Assembly (NCBI GenBank): GCA_913031555.1 | Contig: CAJWDO010000092.1 | Location: 1 to 6,717, forward strand | Length of the DNA: 6,717 nt | Origin: an uncultured Alphaproteobacteria bacterium | GTDB taxonomy: Bacteria > Pseudomonadota > Alphaproteobacteria > Puniceispirillales > Puniceispirillaceae | Direction: 5' to 3' | In this document: piece after piece, positions 1 through 6,717 of the stretch | Layout of the letters: every line of letters begins with the position of its first letter | Position numbering within the stretch: position 1 is the stretch's first letter | Notes under the pieces: model-generated | Seen by the model: only the letters and a program-made list of their open reading frames with translations | What the model was told of the DNA's origin: nothing | Databases searched by the model: none | Program-made: the position numbers and the translations under genes

Positions 1-1178
1 GGCATCATAGCCATGACAGGTCCGAAAATTTCCTCGCGCATGATCGTCATGTCGGAGGTGGCGTCGGCAAACACCGTCGGACGGGCAAACCAGCCACGGT
101 TCAAACCTTCCGGCCGCCCGGTGCCACCGGCGACAAGGCGTGCGCCCTCGTCAATGCCGGCCTGAATCAACCGCTGCACCTTTTCGAACTGCGCCTGCGA
201 GACAAGCGGTCCGATATGATCACCCGCCTTGTCGGGAAGATCGACCTTTGTTGATTCAGCAGTCGCCCTCGCCACCTCGACAGCGCGTTCATAGGCGGAA
301 CGCTCAACCAGCATGCGGGTCGCCGCGTTGCAGGACTGACCGGTATTGGCGAAACAGAATCTGGCCCCGCGCGCCACCGCCACGTCAATATCGGTGTCGG
401 CGAAGACAAGGTTCGGCGATTTGCCACCAAGTTCGAGCGATACCGTCTTCACCGTGTCGGCGGCAGCCTTGCTGATCAGGATACCGGCGCGGGTCGACCC
501 GGTGAAGGATACGACATCAATCCCCGGATGCGATGACAGGATGCTGCCAATCCCGACACCATCGCCATTGACCATGTTGAAGACACCGGCCGGCACGCCG
601 GCCTCATGCATGATCTCGCTGAAAACAATGCTCGACATCGGCGCTATCTCGGACGGTTTCAGCACCATCGTGCATCCCGCCGCCAGCGCTGCGCCAACCT
701 TCAGAACAACCTGGTTCATCGGCCAGTTCCAAGGGGTGATCAGTCCGGCCACGCCGGCAGGTTCATAGACAAGATCCTGCCCCTCGACCCCGGGACGAAG
801 CGGATGCTGCCATTCAAAGGAATCAAGGGCACGAATAAAGGCTTTCAGATGGCCGCGGCCCGATGCCGCCTGATCGCTCAGTGACATATCGATGGGGGCA
901 CCCATCTCGTTCGAGATAGCCTCCGCCATATCCTGCGCGCGCTTCTCATACACCGCCAGAATGGCGCGCAGCACTTCACCACGCTCGGCCGGGGTGGTCA
1001 TCGACCAGCCTGCAAAGGCCGTGCGGGCTGCCGTGATCGCAGCCTCGGCATCGGCAGCGCCACCAAGCGATATGGTGGCAAAAACCTCTTCGGTTGCCGG
1101 ATTATAGACCGGAAAATCGGTACCATCACGCGGCGCCACCCAGGCCCCGTCAATGTAGAAATTGCGCATATTCGTCAT
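1..1178 (-). CDS. NAD(P)-dependent aldehyde dehydrogenase, C-terminus cut by window edge
   Basis: The frame stays open from an ATG at 1178 to the left edge (392 residues). The family usually has about 475-490, so about 80-90 C-terminal residues are missing. Visible in order: an N-terminal start of the type YIDGAW (8-13); the cofactor-binding segment TPWNWP (148-153) with N151; LKPSE (173-177) with the NAD(P)-contact lysine K174; FTGSTRAG (225-232) of the Rossmann fold; the general-base glutamate E249 in LELGGKSPN; the nucleophile C283 in NTGQSCNAATR; and EEIFGPV (382-388). All expected catalytic residues are present, so the enzyme should oxidise an aldehyde to the acid in the cytoplasm. The start is supported by GGAG 8 nt upstream (1187-1190); an ATG three codons later is a weaker alternative. 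It lies 26 bp after the DMT transporter gene and probably shares its transcript. The overall look resembles the ALDH subgroup containing 6-oxolauric acid dehydrogenase (CddD-like), but the substrate is unknown. Next to a polyamine-type importer, an aminoaldehyde is a reasonable guess. Confidence 0.95.
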   Translation of the reverse strand, partial: MTNMRNFYIDGAWVAPRDGTDFPVYNPATEEVFATISLGGAADAEAAITAARTAFAGWSMTTPAERGEVLRAILAVYEKRAQDMAEAISNEMGAPIDMSLSDQAASGRGHLKAFIRALDSFEWQHPLRPGVEGQDLVYEPAGVAGLITPWNWPMNQVVLKVGAALAAGCTMVLKPSEIAPMSSIVFSEIMHEAGVPAGVFNMVNGDGVGIGSILSSHPGIDVVSFTGSTRAGILISKAAADTVKTVSLELGGKSPNLVFADTDIDVAVARGARFCFANTGQSCNAATRMLVERSAYERAVEVARATAESTKVDLPDKAGDHIGPLVSQAQFEKVQRLIQAGIDEGARLVAGGTGRPEGLNRGWFARPTVFADATSDMTIMREEIFGPVMAMM

Positions 1179-1186
1179 GCTGTCGT

Positions 1187-1190
1187 CTCC
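1187..1190 (-). promoter_or_regulatory. Ribosome binding site of the aldehyde dehydrogenase gene
   Basis: GGAG on the minus strand, 8 nt before the ATG at 1178. It supports that ATG as the start and lies within the 26-bp gap after the DMT transporter gene. Confidence 0.6.
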
Positions 1191-1204
1191 AATAGTCCGC
1201 CAGT

Positions 1205-2110
1205 TCAGCTGGCACCTTGCGCGGCGGCGGTCTTGTGACGTTCGGCAAGATAGATCCCGCCAAGCACCATCACCGCCGATGCCGCATGGTAAGAATAGAG
1301 CCTCTCGGACAAAATGAACACCGCCATCAGTGCCGAGAAAACCGGAATCAGGTTCAGATAGAAACCGGCCCGGTTGGCACCGGCGAGTTCAACGCCCCGC
1401 ATGAAGCAGATTTGCGCCAGCATCGACGGGAAAACGGCGCAATAAGCAACGATGGCAAGGCCCTTTGCACCTGGCATCTGCATGGTCCCGGCCCAATATT
1501 CAACCCCCATCGACAGCGCAAATACAATCGAGGCGGGAACCGAGAAAAAGGTCAGCAGCAGCGCCGGCGACATCTCCAGACGCCGGCTCAGCCCGACCGT
1601 GTAGGCGGCATAGCAGACGCAGGCAATCAACATCAACAGATCACCGGTGTTGATTTGCATCGCCAGCAGCACCGCCAGCGAGCCCTTGGTGACAAGTAAC
1701 GCCACGCCGAGAAAGGAAACGGCAAGGCCGACAAGCTGCATCATGCCGATCCGGGTGCCGAAGACGGCAAGGCTGAGAAGCATGACGATTGCCGGCACGG
1801 AACTCTGCGTAATACCGAGATTGACCGCGGTGGTGTGCTGCGCGGCAAGGATAAAAAAGAAGGTGAAACCGGCCATGCCGCCGCCCATCAGGATCACCCA
1901 GACAAGCCGTTCACGAACACGCGGCCATTCGACACCTATCTGCCGCCGGAAGATGAAGGCAAGAATGGCAAGACAGGCAAACCAGCGCAGCCCCATCATC
2001 ACCATCGGCGACATTTCGCCAACCGAAAGCCTCGCCACGATTGTATGGCCAGCCCACATGAGCGTCGCCATTATCAGGGTGAAATGCGGGCTGTTCCAGA
2101 GCCGTGTCAC
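1205..2110 (-). CDS. EamA/DMT-family transporter (10 membrane helices)
   Basis: A very hydrophobic protein of 301 residues, the normal length for the drug/metabolite transporter superfamily. About ten membrane segments can be seen (roughly 9-29, 36-54, 70-90, 95-117, 123-142, 157-173, 181-203, 218-238, 246-266, 272-291), arranged as two EamA repeats (about 11-141 and 155-291). The second repeat has the typical pattern of a Gly-Ala-rich helix, a conserved Pro (P256), then E269 before the last helix. It should act in the inner membrane, moving a small metabolite; family members export amino acids, amines or related compounds, but the substrate cannot be told here. The start is a GTG at 2110 that overlaps the stop of the upstream permease gene as GTGA, with no good Shine-Dalgarno, so translation is probably coupled to the permease. 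An ATG at codon 14 (2071) is possible but would cut into the first helix. The aldehyde dehydrogenase follows 26 bp later. Confidence 0.9.
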   Translation of the reverse strand: MTRLWNSPHFTLIMATLMWAGHTIVARLSVGEMSPMVMMGLRWFACLAILAFIFRRQIGVEWPRVRERLVWVILMGGGMAGFTFFFILAAQHTTAVNLGITQSSVPAIVMLLSLAVFGTRIGMMQLVGLAVSFLGVALLVTKGSLAVLLAMQINTGDLLMLIACVCYAAYTVGLSRRLEMSPALLLTFFSVPASIVFALSMGVEYWAGTMQMPGAKGLAIVAYCAVFPSMLAQICFMRGVELAGANRAGFYLNLIPVFSALMAVFILSERLYSYHAASAVMVLGGIYLAERHKTAAAQGAS

Positions 2111-3021
2111 GATAAGGTGATGCCGCGCAACCGTTGGGACCGGCGGCGCAGAAGTTCAATCACCGTCAACAGGATGATCGACAACAGAACAAGCAATGTC
2201 GCCACCGCAAGTATTGTCGGACTGATCTGTTCACGGATTCCCGACCACATCTGCCGCGGGATGGTGCGTTGTTCCGGACTGGCGAGGAACAGCACCGCCA
2301 CAACCTCGTCAAAGGATGTGATGAAGGCGAACAGGCCGCCGGAAATAACCCCGGGGATAATCAGCGGCATCTGGATTTTGAAAAACGTCTGGATCGGCCC
2401 GGCACCGAGCGAGTTTGACGCCCGCACAAGCGATTTGTCGAAGCCGACAAGCGTCGCCGTCACGGTGATGATCACGAAAGGCGTGCCAAGCACGGCATGC
2501 GCCATGATCACGCCGATATAAGTCTGGCTAAGGTGGATCTTTGAATAGAAGAAGAACATGCCCGCCGCGGTGATCACCAACGGCACGATCATCGGCGAAA
2601 TCAGGATCGACATGATCAGGCGGCGGTAGGGCATTTCAGACCGGCTGAGACCGATCGCCGCCAACGTGCCAAGCGCCGTCGACAGCAGGGTGGCGCAGAT
2701 GCCGATGAAGAAACTGTTACGGATGGCACGCATCCATTGTGCGTTGTTCCAGGTATCGGCAAACCAGGCAAGGTTGAGCGGCGCGTCAGGGGCCGCCATG
2801 CCATTGCGCAGGATGTCCTTATACCAGCGCAACGAGAATGCCTCCGGGTCCAGCGCCAGCATGCCTGGCGTAAAGCTGAAATAGGGCTCGACATTGAAGG
2901 ACAGCGGCAGGACAACCAGGATCGGCAGGATCAGAAACAGGAAGATCAGGCCGCAGATCACCCTGAAGCTGTAATGCCAGATACGCTCGCCGGTGGATGT
3001 ATAGGGAGGAAGCTTTGCCAT
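2107..3021 (-). CDS. ABC transporter permease, PotC-like (polyamine/opine type)
   Basis: An inner-membrane subunit of 304 residues with six predicted helices (about 21-41, 101-125, 134-158, 168-194, 226-247, 269-291). The cytoplasmic EAA loop, which docks on the ATPase, spans about 199-224; its first part reads VRASNSLGAG, followed by the conserved FFKIQMPLIIPG. This is the binding-protein-dependent transport permease fold, and the sequence style is that of PotC, the second permease of spermidine/putrescine importers. PotC is usually about 260-270 residues; the extra length lies in the periplasmic segment after helix 1 (about 42-100). The gene starts 3 bp after the stop of the PotB-like gene (ATG at 3021) with only a weak purine-rich stretch before it, so coupled translation is likely. 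Its stop overlaps the GTG of the DMT gene. With its partner permease it should form the heterodimeric channel. Iron or opine importers share this architecture, so the substrate is not proven. Confidence 0.93.
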   Translation of the reverse strand: MAKLPPYTSTGERIWHYSFRVICGLIFLFLILPILVVLPLSFNVEPYFSFTPGMLALDPEAFSLRWYKDILRNGMAAPDAPLNLAWFADTWNNAQWMRAIRNSFFIGICATLLSTALGTLAAIGLSRSEMPYRRLIMSILISPMIVPLVITAAGMFFFYSKIHLSQTYIGVIMAHAVLGTPFVIITVTATLVGFDKSLVRASNSLGAGPIQTFFKIQMPLIIPGVISGGLFAFITSFDEVVAVLFLASPEQRTIPRQMWSGIREQISPTILAVATLLVLLSIILLTVIELLRRRSQRLRGITLS

Positions 3022-3024
3022 GAC

Positions 3025-4272
3025 CTACCCAAGTTTCATGTTGTCGATGCCGATGACGCGGTCATAGGCCCAGTAAAGGACCAGAACACCGCCAAGCAGC
3101 AATCCACCAAGCGCCGCCGCCAGCGACCAGTTCAGAGATTTCTGCATGTGATAGGCAATCATGTTGGAAATGAGCTGGCCATCCTGACCGCCGACAAGTG
3201 CCGGCGTGATGTAATAGCCAATCGCCAGAATGAAGACCAGCAACCCGCCAGCGCCGATTCCGGGAACGGTCTGCGGCATGTAGACCTTGATGAAGGCGCG
3301 CGTCGGGGTGGCACCAAGCGACCGTGCGGCGCGCATGTAGGATGGCGGTATTGTCTTCATCACCGAATAGAGCGGCAGGATCATGAAGGGCAGCAGGATA
3401 TGCGTCATCGCGATAATCGTGCCTGTCATATTGTAGATCAGCGAAAACCGGCTTTCATCGCCGGTGACCCCGACCCATACAAGGAGGTCATTGACCACAC
3501 CCTGTGACTGCAGGATGGCAATCCACGCCGTCGTTCTGACGAGCAGCGACGTCCAGAAGGGAAGCAGCACCATGATCATCAGCAAATTTGAATACCGCAG
3601 CGGCAGCGTCGCCAACAGATAGGCAACCGGATAACCAAGCAGCAGGCACAGCAGCATCACACTGCCGGAAATCATCAGGGTGCGAACGAAAAGCTTGGTA
3701 TATATCTGCCGCTTTTCATCTTTCATCATGAAGCCCTGATCCACTGTCTGGACCGCGTCCAGAGAGGTGGCATAGAAACCGGGGGTCAGGCTCTGGTTGG
3801 TCAGCTTCATCGCCTGCCAGACCTTCAACTCCCCCCATTTCTTCTTCGTCTTGATCACCGATTCCTTGTAAGGCGGCTCCAGCTTCTTGGCCTTGCGCGC
3901 CGTCGAGGTGAAGAGCGAGCGCGTACCGGCAAGTTCCTGGTTCACCCGCGAGGCCACCTTGCCGATAGTCTTGTCGGCGCGGTTCTGGCGCAGATCGGCG
4001 ACCAGCATCGCGTACATTTCTTCGGTCGGCTCGCTGACCCCGTCCCAGACACGCAATTCCTCGGTCAGGTTCGGCATCAATCGTTCGAAAGTGTTGTTAT
4101 AGACGCCCTGCCACATCAGGGCGAGGATCGGAAACACGAAACTGGCCAGCACAAAGGCAAGCAACGGCACGACAAGCCCTGTTGCCCGCAATTTGCTGCG
4201 GAACATGGCCTGCGCCAGCTTTTTCTTCAGGGGCGTGCCGTCTGCCGCCGTAATTGGCTGCGCTGCGTCCAT
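3025..4272 (-). CDS. ABC transporter permease, PotB-like, with long loop after helix 1
   Basis: An inner-membrane permease of 415 residues, against about 275-300 for ordinary PotB. A basic cytoplasmic N-terminus (KKK at 16-18, RSKLR at 25-29) precedes helix 1 (about 31-57). Then comes a hydrophilic stretch of about 135 residues (58-195), rich in Lys and Glu, predicted to lie in the periplasm. The remaining helices are at about 197-222, 228-252, 280-304, 339-360 and 383-405. The EAA loop that contacts the ATPase is at about 313-338 (RAARSLGATPTRAF followed by YMPQTVPG), a good match to the family. The start ATG at 4272 has GAGG 5 nt upstream (4278-4281). The gene lies just after the terminator that ends the binding-protein gene, so its transcription probably depends on read-through. 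It is followed after 3 bp by the PotC-like partner. The permease identity is firm; the role of the loop and the exact substrate are unknown. Confidence 0.94.
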   Translation of the reverse strand: MDAAQPITAADGTPLKKKLAQAMFRSKLRATGLVVPLLAFVLASFVFPILALMWQGVYNNTFERLMPNLTEELRVWDGVSEPTEEMYAMLVADLRQNRADKTIGKVASRVNQELAGTRSLFTSTARKAKKLEPPYKESVIKTKKKWGELKVWQAMKLTNQSLTPGFYATSLDAVQTVDQGFMMKDEKRQIYTKLFVRTLMISGSVMLLCLLLGYPVAYLLATLPLRYSNLLMIMVLLPFWTSLLVRTTAWIAILQSQGVVNDLLVWVGVTGDESRFSLIYNMTGTIIAMTHILLPFMILPLYSVMKTIPPSYMRAARSLGATPTRAFIKVYMPQTVPGIGAGGLLVFILAIGYYITPALVGGQDGQLISNMIAYHMQKSLNWSLAAALGGLLLGGVLVLYWAYDRVIGIDNMKLG

Positions 4273-4277
4273 CAGTG

Positions 4278-4282
4278 CCTCA
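4278..4282 (-). promoter_or_regulatory. Ribosome binding site of the PotB-like permease gene
   Basis: TGAGG on the minus strand, 5 nt before the ATG at 4272. It lies downstream of the terminator hairpin, so it is available only on read-through transcripts or on transcripts started after the hairpin. Confidence 0.6.
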
Positions 4283-4306
4283 GGAAATACGGAAAGTTCT
4301 TATTCC

Positions 4307-4339
4307 AAAAAAGAACGGTCACCCCGATGGGGGTGACCG
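4307..4339 (-). terminator. Intrinsic (Rho-independent) terminator after the binding-protein gene
   Basis: On the minus strand a perfect 10-bp stem (CGGTCACCCC pairing with GGGGTGACCG) encloses a 4-base loop (CATC) and is followed directly by TTCTTTTTT. It begins 8 bp after the TAA of the binding-protein gene and ends 34 bp before the ATG of the PotB-like permease. Stem, short loop and T-tract meet all the usual criteria. In this position it would end most transcripts after the binding-protein gene and let a fraction continue into the permeases. The opposite strand has the same stem but no T-tract on its 3' side, so it acts in one direction only. Confidence 0.9.
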
Positions 4340-4347
4340 CCGTTGGA

Positions 4348-5439
4348 TTATTGTGCCAGCCAAGCGTTGAAACGCTCGTTCAGGTCATCCTGATTGTCTG
4401 CCCAGAACTCAAAATCGTTCTGCAGTGCATTGGCAAAGTTGCCAGGCGCTGTCGGCATGTGATCTGCCATCTGGATGGAAGCATTGCTATGGTAGGTTCC
4501 AATCCGTGCCACAGAAGAGGCGCGGGCAGGTCCGTAAGGTATCCAAGAGGCCTGCGCTGCCAACTGCTCTGTAGCTGTTGAAAATTTTACAAAGTCCAAA
4601 GCCGCTTCAAGGTTTTTAGTTCCTTTGGGGATCACCCAGAGATCAAGATCATAGATTTGACCGTCCCAGACCATCTCAAAAGACTGATCTTCCGCAGCAA
4701 CTGCGTTAAAGATCCGACCATTCCATGCTGTGGTAAAAATAACTTCGCCATCAGCCAGAAGTTGTGGTGGCTGCGCGCCGGCTTCCCACCAGATTACATC
4801 ATTTTTGATGGTATCAAGCTTGGCGAACGCACGCTCGATGCCCTCTTCGGTGCCGAGAACATCATAGATTTCACTGACTGGAACACCGTCGGCGATCAGG
4901 GCAAATTCCATAGTGACCTTTGGCGATTTGCGCATGCCGCGCTTGCCAGGATAGGCTTCAGTGTTGAAGAAGTCGGCCATGGACGTTGGCGCGTTCCAGT
5001 TACGAACCTTGCTGGTATCGTAAACATAAACAGAAGACCAGACGATATTTGCCACGGCGCAATCATGCAACGTGCCAGGCAGGAAGTCGTTTGCGGCTGC
5101 CACACCATCTGGAGAGTCAGGCAACATGCTGTGGTCAATTTCCACAAGCAGCCCTTCGTCACAAGCGCGGATCGCGTCAGACAGCTCAACGTCGACGACG
5201 TCCCAGGTCACGTTACCCGCATCGACCTGCGCCTTGATCTCGGCAATGCCTCCGCCGTAATCCTCGGAAATGATGCTGTGGCCGCTCTGCGCCATCCAAG
5301 GCTTGTGATAGGCCTCAACCTGAGATTTGGTGTATGCTCCGCCCCACGACACAACTGTAAGGTCAGCTGCGACGGCGTTGCCTGCGACGAATGCAGACAC
5401 GCCCGCGAGAGCAACAATCTTTTTTGTCAGTCCAGACAT
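4348..5439 (-). CDS. Periplasmic substrate-binding protein of a polyamine-type ABC importer (PotD/PotF-like)
   Basis: A protein of 363 residues, normal for the family. It begins with a Sec signal peptide: basic KK at 6-7, a hydrophobic core at about 8-23 and a probable signal peptidase I site after A25 (VAA before DLTV). The mature protein opens with TVVSWGGAYTKSQ, the typical first strand and ligand loop of COG0687-type (spermidine/putrescine) binding proteins. Other family-like segments are WDVVDVE (79-85), WWEAGAQPPQLLADGEV (217-233), AWNGR (238-242) and DLWVIPKG (266-273). C93 and C127 could form a disulfide. The start at 5439 is chosen because the signal peptide begins there and AGGGAG lies 9 nt upstream; the frame is open to 5583, but that would put 48 odd residues in front of the signal and overlap the ATPase gene. 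A terminator follows the stop. The gene is poorer in G+C than its neighbours. Aromatic and acidic residues fit an amine ligand, but which one is not known. Confidence 0.95.
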   Translation of the reverse strand: MSGLTKKIVALAGVSAFVAGNAVAADLTVVSWGGAYTKSQVEAYHKPWMAQSGHSIISEDYGGGIAEIKAQVDAGNVTWDVVDVELSDAIRACDEGLLVEIDHSMLPDSPDGVAAANDFLPGTLHDCAVANIVWSSVYVYDTSKVRNWNAPTSMADFFNTEAYPGKRGMRKSPKVTMEFALIADGVPVSEIYDVLGTEEGIERAFAKLDTIKNDVIWWEAGAQPPQLLADGEVIFTTAWNGRIFNAVAAEDQSFEMVWDGQIYDLDLWVIPKGTKNLEAALDFVKFSTATEQLAAQASWIPYGPARASSVARIGTYHSNASIQMADHMPTAPGNFANALQNDFEFWADNQDDLNERFNAWLAQ

Positions 5440-5448
5440 ATTGTCTAT

Positions 5449-5454
5449 CTCCCT
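5449..5454 (-). promoter_or_regulatory. Ribosome binding site that fixes the start of the binding-protein gene
   Basis: AGGGAG on the minus strand, 9 nt before the ATG at 5439. The in-frame ATG at 5460 and the one at 5583 have no comparable site, and only the 5439 start puts the signal peptide at the very N-terminus. Confidence 0.7.
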
Positions 5455-5552
5455 GTTCATGTTTTGCGCACGAAGGCGCCATGTCTCGGGCGCTATACTC
5501 GACAACGCCCTATTCAGCCTCAACGGCCAAATTCCTGTGTTAATCCTAACCC

Positions 5553-6652
5553 TCACCCTTCCTTGAAGTCGAGAGCGCGGCAATCATTTGTCTGCCAGCC
5601 GACATAGGATTCGGCGCCGATCTCGAGACCAAGCTGGTCCGCCGTGTTCGGCACCTTGACGATAAATTCGTCATTACCCGCGACTGTCATTCGGCAGCGG
5701 ATATGATCGCCAAGATAGATCAGTTCCTCGATCCGGCCCTTCAGCATGCTTAGACCGGGCATCTTCTTTGGCGACACGACACAGCGCTCCGGACGAATCG
5801 ACAGCGATGTCCGGCTTCCCTTGCCTTCGCATTTAACGGCCAGCGCAGTGACGGAATCACCCGCATCAAGCTTGATCGTAGCCACATCCTTTGACTGCGA
5901 CACAACGGTACCTGCAAGCGTGTTGTTCTCGCCGATAAACTGGGCAACGAAGGAATTCTCGGGCTTTTCATAGAGCGTGACCGGATCGTTAAGCTGCTGG
6001 ATCACGCCGTCATCGAACACGGCGATCCTGTTCGACATCGTCAGCGCCTCTGACTGGTCATGCGTCACATAGACGACGGTCACACCCAGATTTTCGTGGA
6101 TGTGCTTGATTTCATACTGCATATGCTCGCGAAGCTGCTTGTCGAGCGCGCCAAGCGGTTCGTCCATAAGTACCAGTTCAGGTTCGAACACCAGCGCCCG
6201 CGCCAGCGCGATCCGCTGTTGCTGGCCACCTGACAGCTGCGCCGGCTTGCGATCGCCAAAGGCCCGCATCTGCACCATGTCGAGGGCGTTTGTCACCTTG
6301 TCCTTGGTGTCGCCAGCCGACATGCCGCGAACTTTCAGTGGAAAGGACAGGTTTTCGGCCACCGTCATGTGCGGAAACAGCGCATAGTTCTGGAACACCA
6401 TGCCAATTCCGCGTTTGTGGGGCGGATGTTGTTGATAGGCCTGCCGCCAAGCTCGATTTTGCCATGGGTGGCGGTCTCGAATCCGGCCAGCATCATCAGA
6501 CAGGTCGTCTTTCCCGACCCCGACGGACCGAGCATGGTCACGAATTCACCAGCCTCGATATCGAGATTCAGGTTTTTCACAACGAGCGTTTCGCCGTCAT
6601 AACTTTTTTGAACGTTGCGAAACCGAACGAACGGGTTGTTACCGTCAAGCAT
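5553..6652 (-). CDS. ABC transporter ATP-binding protein, PotA-like; frameshifted near 6419-6425
   Basis: The gene is split over two frames: residues 1-78 from the ATG at 6652, then the rest in another frame down to the TGA at 5553-5555. Restoring one base gives 366 residues, the usual PotA length. The joined protein has Walker A GPSGSGKT (42-49), Q-loop VFQNYALFPH (86-95), signature LSGGQ (140-144), Walker B VLMDEP (161-166), D-loop LGALD (167-171), H-loop histidine H198 in YVTHDQ, and a C-terminal TOBE-type regulatory domain (about 284-366). It would hydrolyse ATP on the cytoplasmic face to drive import through the two permeases. All catalytic motifs are intact on either side of the break. 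The N-terminal piece alone ends at about residue 95 after a nonsense tail, and a start at 6401 would lack Walker A, so neither piece would work alone. There is no strong ribosome site before 6652, and an in-frame stop just upstream rules out an earlier start. A sequencing or assembly error, or a recent mutation, explains the break best. Confidence 0.9.
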
Positions 6653-6654
6653 AT

Positions 6655-6717
6655 TCAGTTAACAGCCTTGCGAAACATTTCGTAAATTCGGCAGAGCAAA
6701 GCACGGGCATGGCGGGC
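6655..6717 (-). CDS. Possible C-terminal tail of an unidentified upstream gene
   Basis: From the right edge, 20 codons are open and end in TGA at 6657-6655 (last residues IYEMFRKAVN), only 2 bp before the ATG of the ATPase gene. That spacing is typical of genes in one operon, and the lack of a good ribosome site before the ATPase would fit coupled translation. However, 20 open codons occur often by chance, and the residues match no family I recognise, so this may equally be the leader region of the operon. Confidence 0.25.
   Translation of the reverse strand, partial: ARHARALLCRIYEMFRKAVN

Noticed and set aside
1835..2521. Plus-strand open frame of 228 codons across the DMT and PotC-like genes
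   Set aside because: It is antisense to two well-supported membrane proteins, is low in hydrophobic structure and has no family resemblance.
2737..3507. Plus-strand open frame of 256 codons across the two permease genes
   Set aside because: It is rich in Gln, Arg and Asp, spans the junction of two real genes on the other strand and has no domain.
5488..5510. Hairpin GGGCG/CGCCC in the gap between the ATPase and binding-protein genes
   Set aside because: The stem is only 5 bp with a 13-base loop and no T-tract follows, so I do not call a terminator or riboswitch.
5492..5521. Possible promoter for the binding-protein gene (TATAGC with TTGAGG upstream)
   Set aside because: The spacing of 20 bases is too long and both boxes are poor matches; a promoter may exist in this 113-bp gap, but I cannot point to it.
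5440..5583. 48-residue N-terminal extension of the binding protein
   Set aside because: It would place an arginine-rich stretch before the signal peptide and overlap the ATPase gene; the start at 5439 has its own ribosome site.
4657..5607. Plus-strand open frame of 316 codons opposite the binding-protein gene
   Set aside because: It lies antisense to a gene with a clear signal peptide and family motifs; its translation shows no recognisable domain and is rich in Arg, His and Cys, as expected for a shadow frame.
5553..6401. ATPase gene starting at the ATG at 6401 as a complete short protein
   Set aside because: It would lack Walker A and could not bind ATP normally; the missing N-terminal part is present just upstream in another frame.

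Overview
All genes I can support lie on the minus strand and read as one transcription direction from the right edge to the left. Protein families, Shine-Dalgarno sites and base composition (about 60% G+C in the ordinary genes sampled by hand) suggest an alphaproteobacterium, probably free-living. This is inference from gene style; no rRNA or other marker is present.

Layout in the direction of transcription (right to left): a possible 20-codon tail of an unidentified upstream gene (6717-6655); a PotA-type ABC ATPase (6652-5553) whose frame is broken by one missing base near 6419-6425; a 113-bp gap; a periplasmic polyamine-type substrate-binding protein (5439-4348); a clear intrinsic terminator (4339-4307); a PotB-type permease with an unusually long loop after its first membrane helix (4272-3025); a PotC-type permease (3021-2107, 3-bp gap); an EamA/DMT-family transporter (2110-1205, GTGA overlap with the permease); and, 26 bp further on, an NAD(P)-dependent aldehyde dehydrogenase (1178 to the left edge, C-terminus cut off). 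No gap exceeds 120 bases, so there is no large empty region.

How they may work together: the ATPase, binding protein and two permeases make a complete polyamine/opine/iron-type (PotABCD-like) importer. The aldehyde dehydrogenase fits the oxidation of an aminoaldehyde formed after deamination of an imported amine. The DMT protein could export a product or take up a related metabolite. The exact substrate cannot be read from the sequence. The terminator after the binding-protein gene would let that protein be made in excess over the permeases, which is common for ABC importers.

I found no RNA genes, CRISPR, mobile elements or novel defence or biosynthetic system. The points most worth checking are the ATPase frameshift, the lower G+C of the binding-protein gene, the extended permease loop and the terminator inside the transporter operon.
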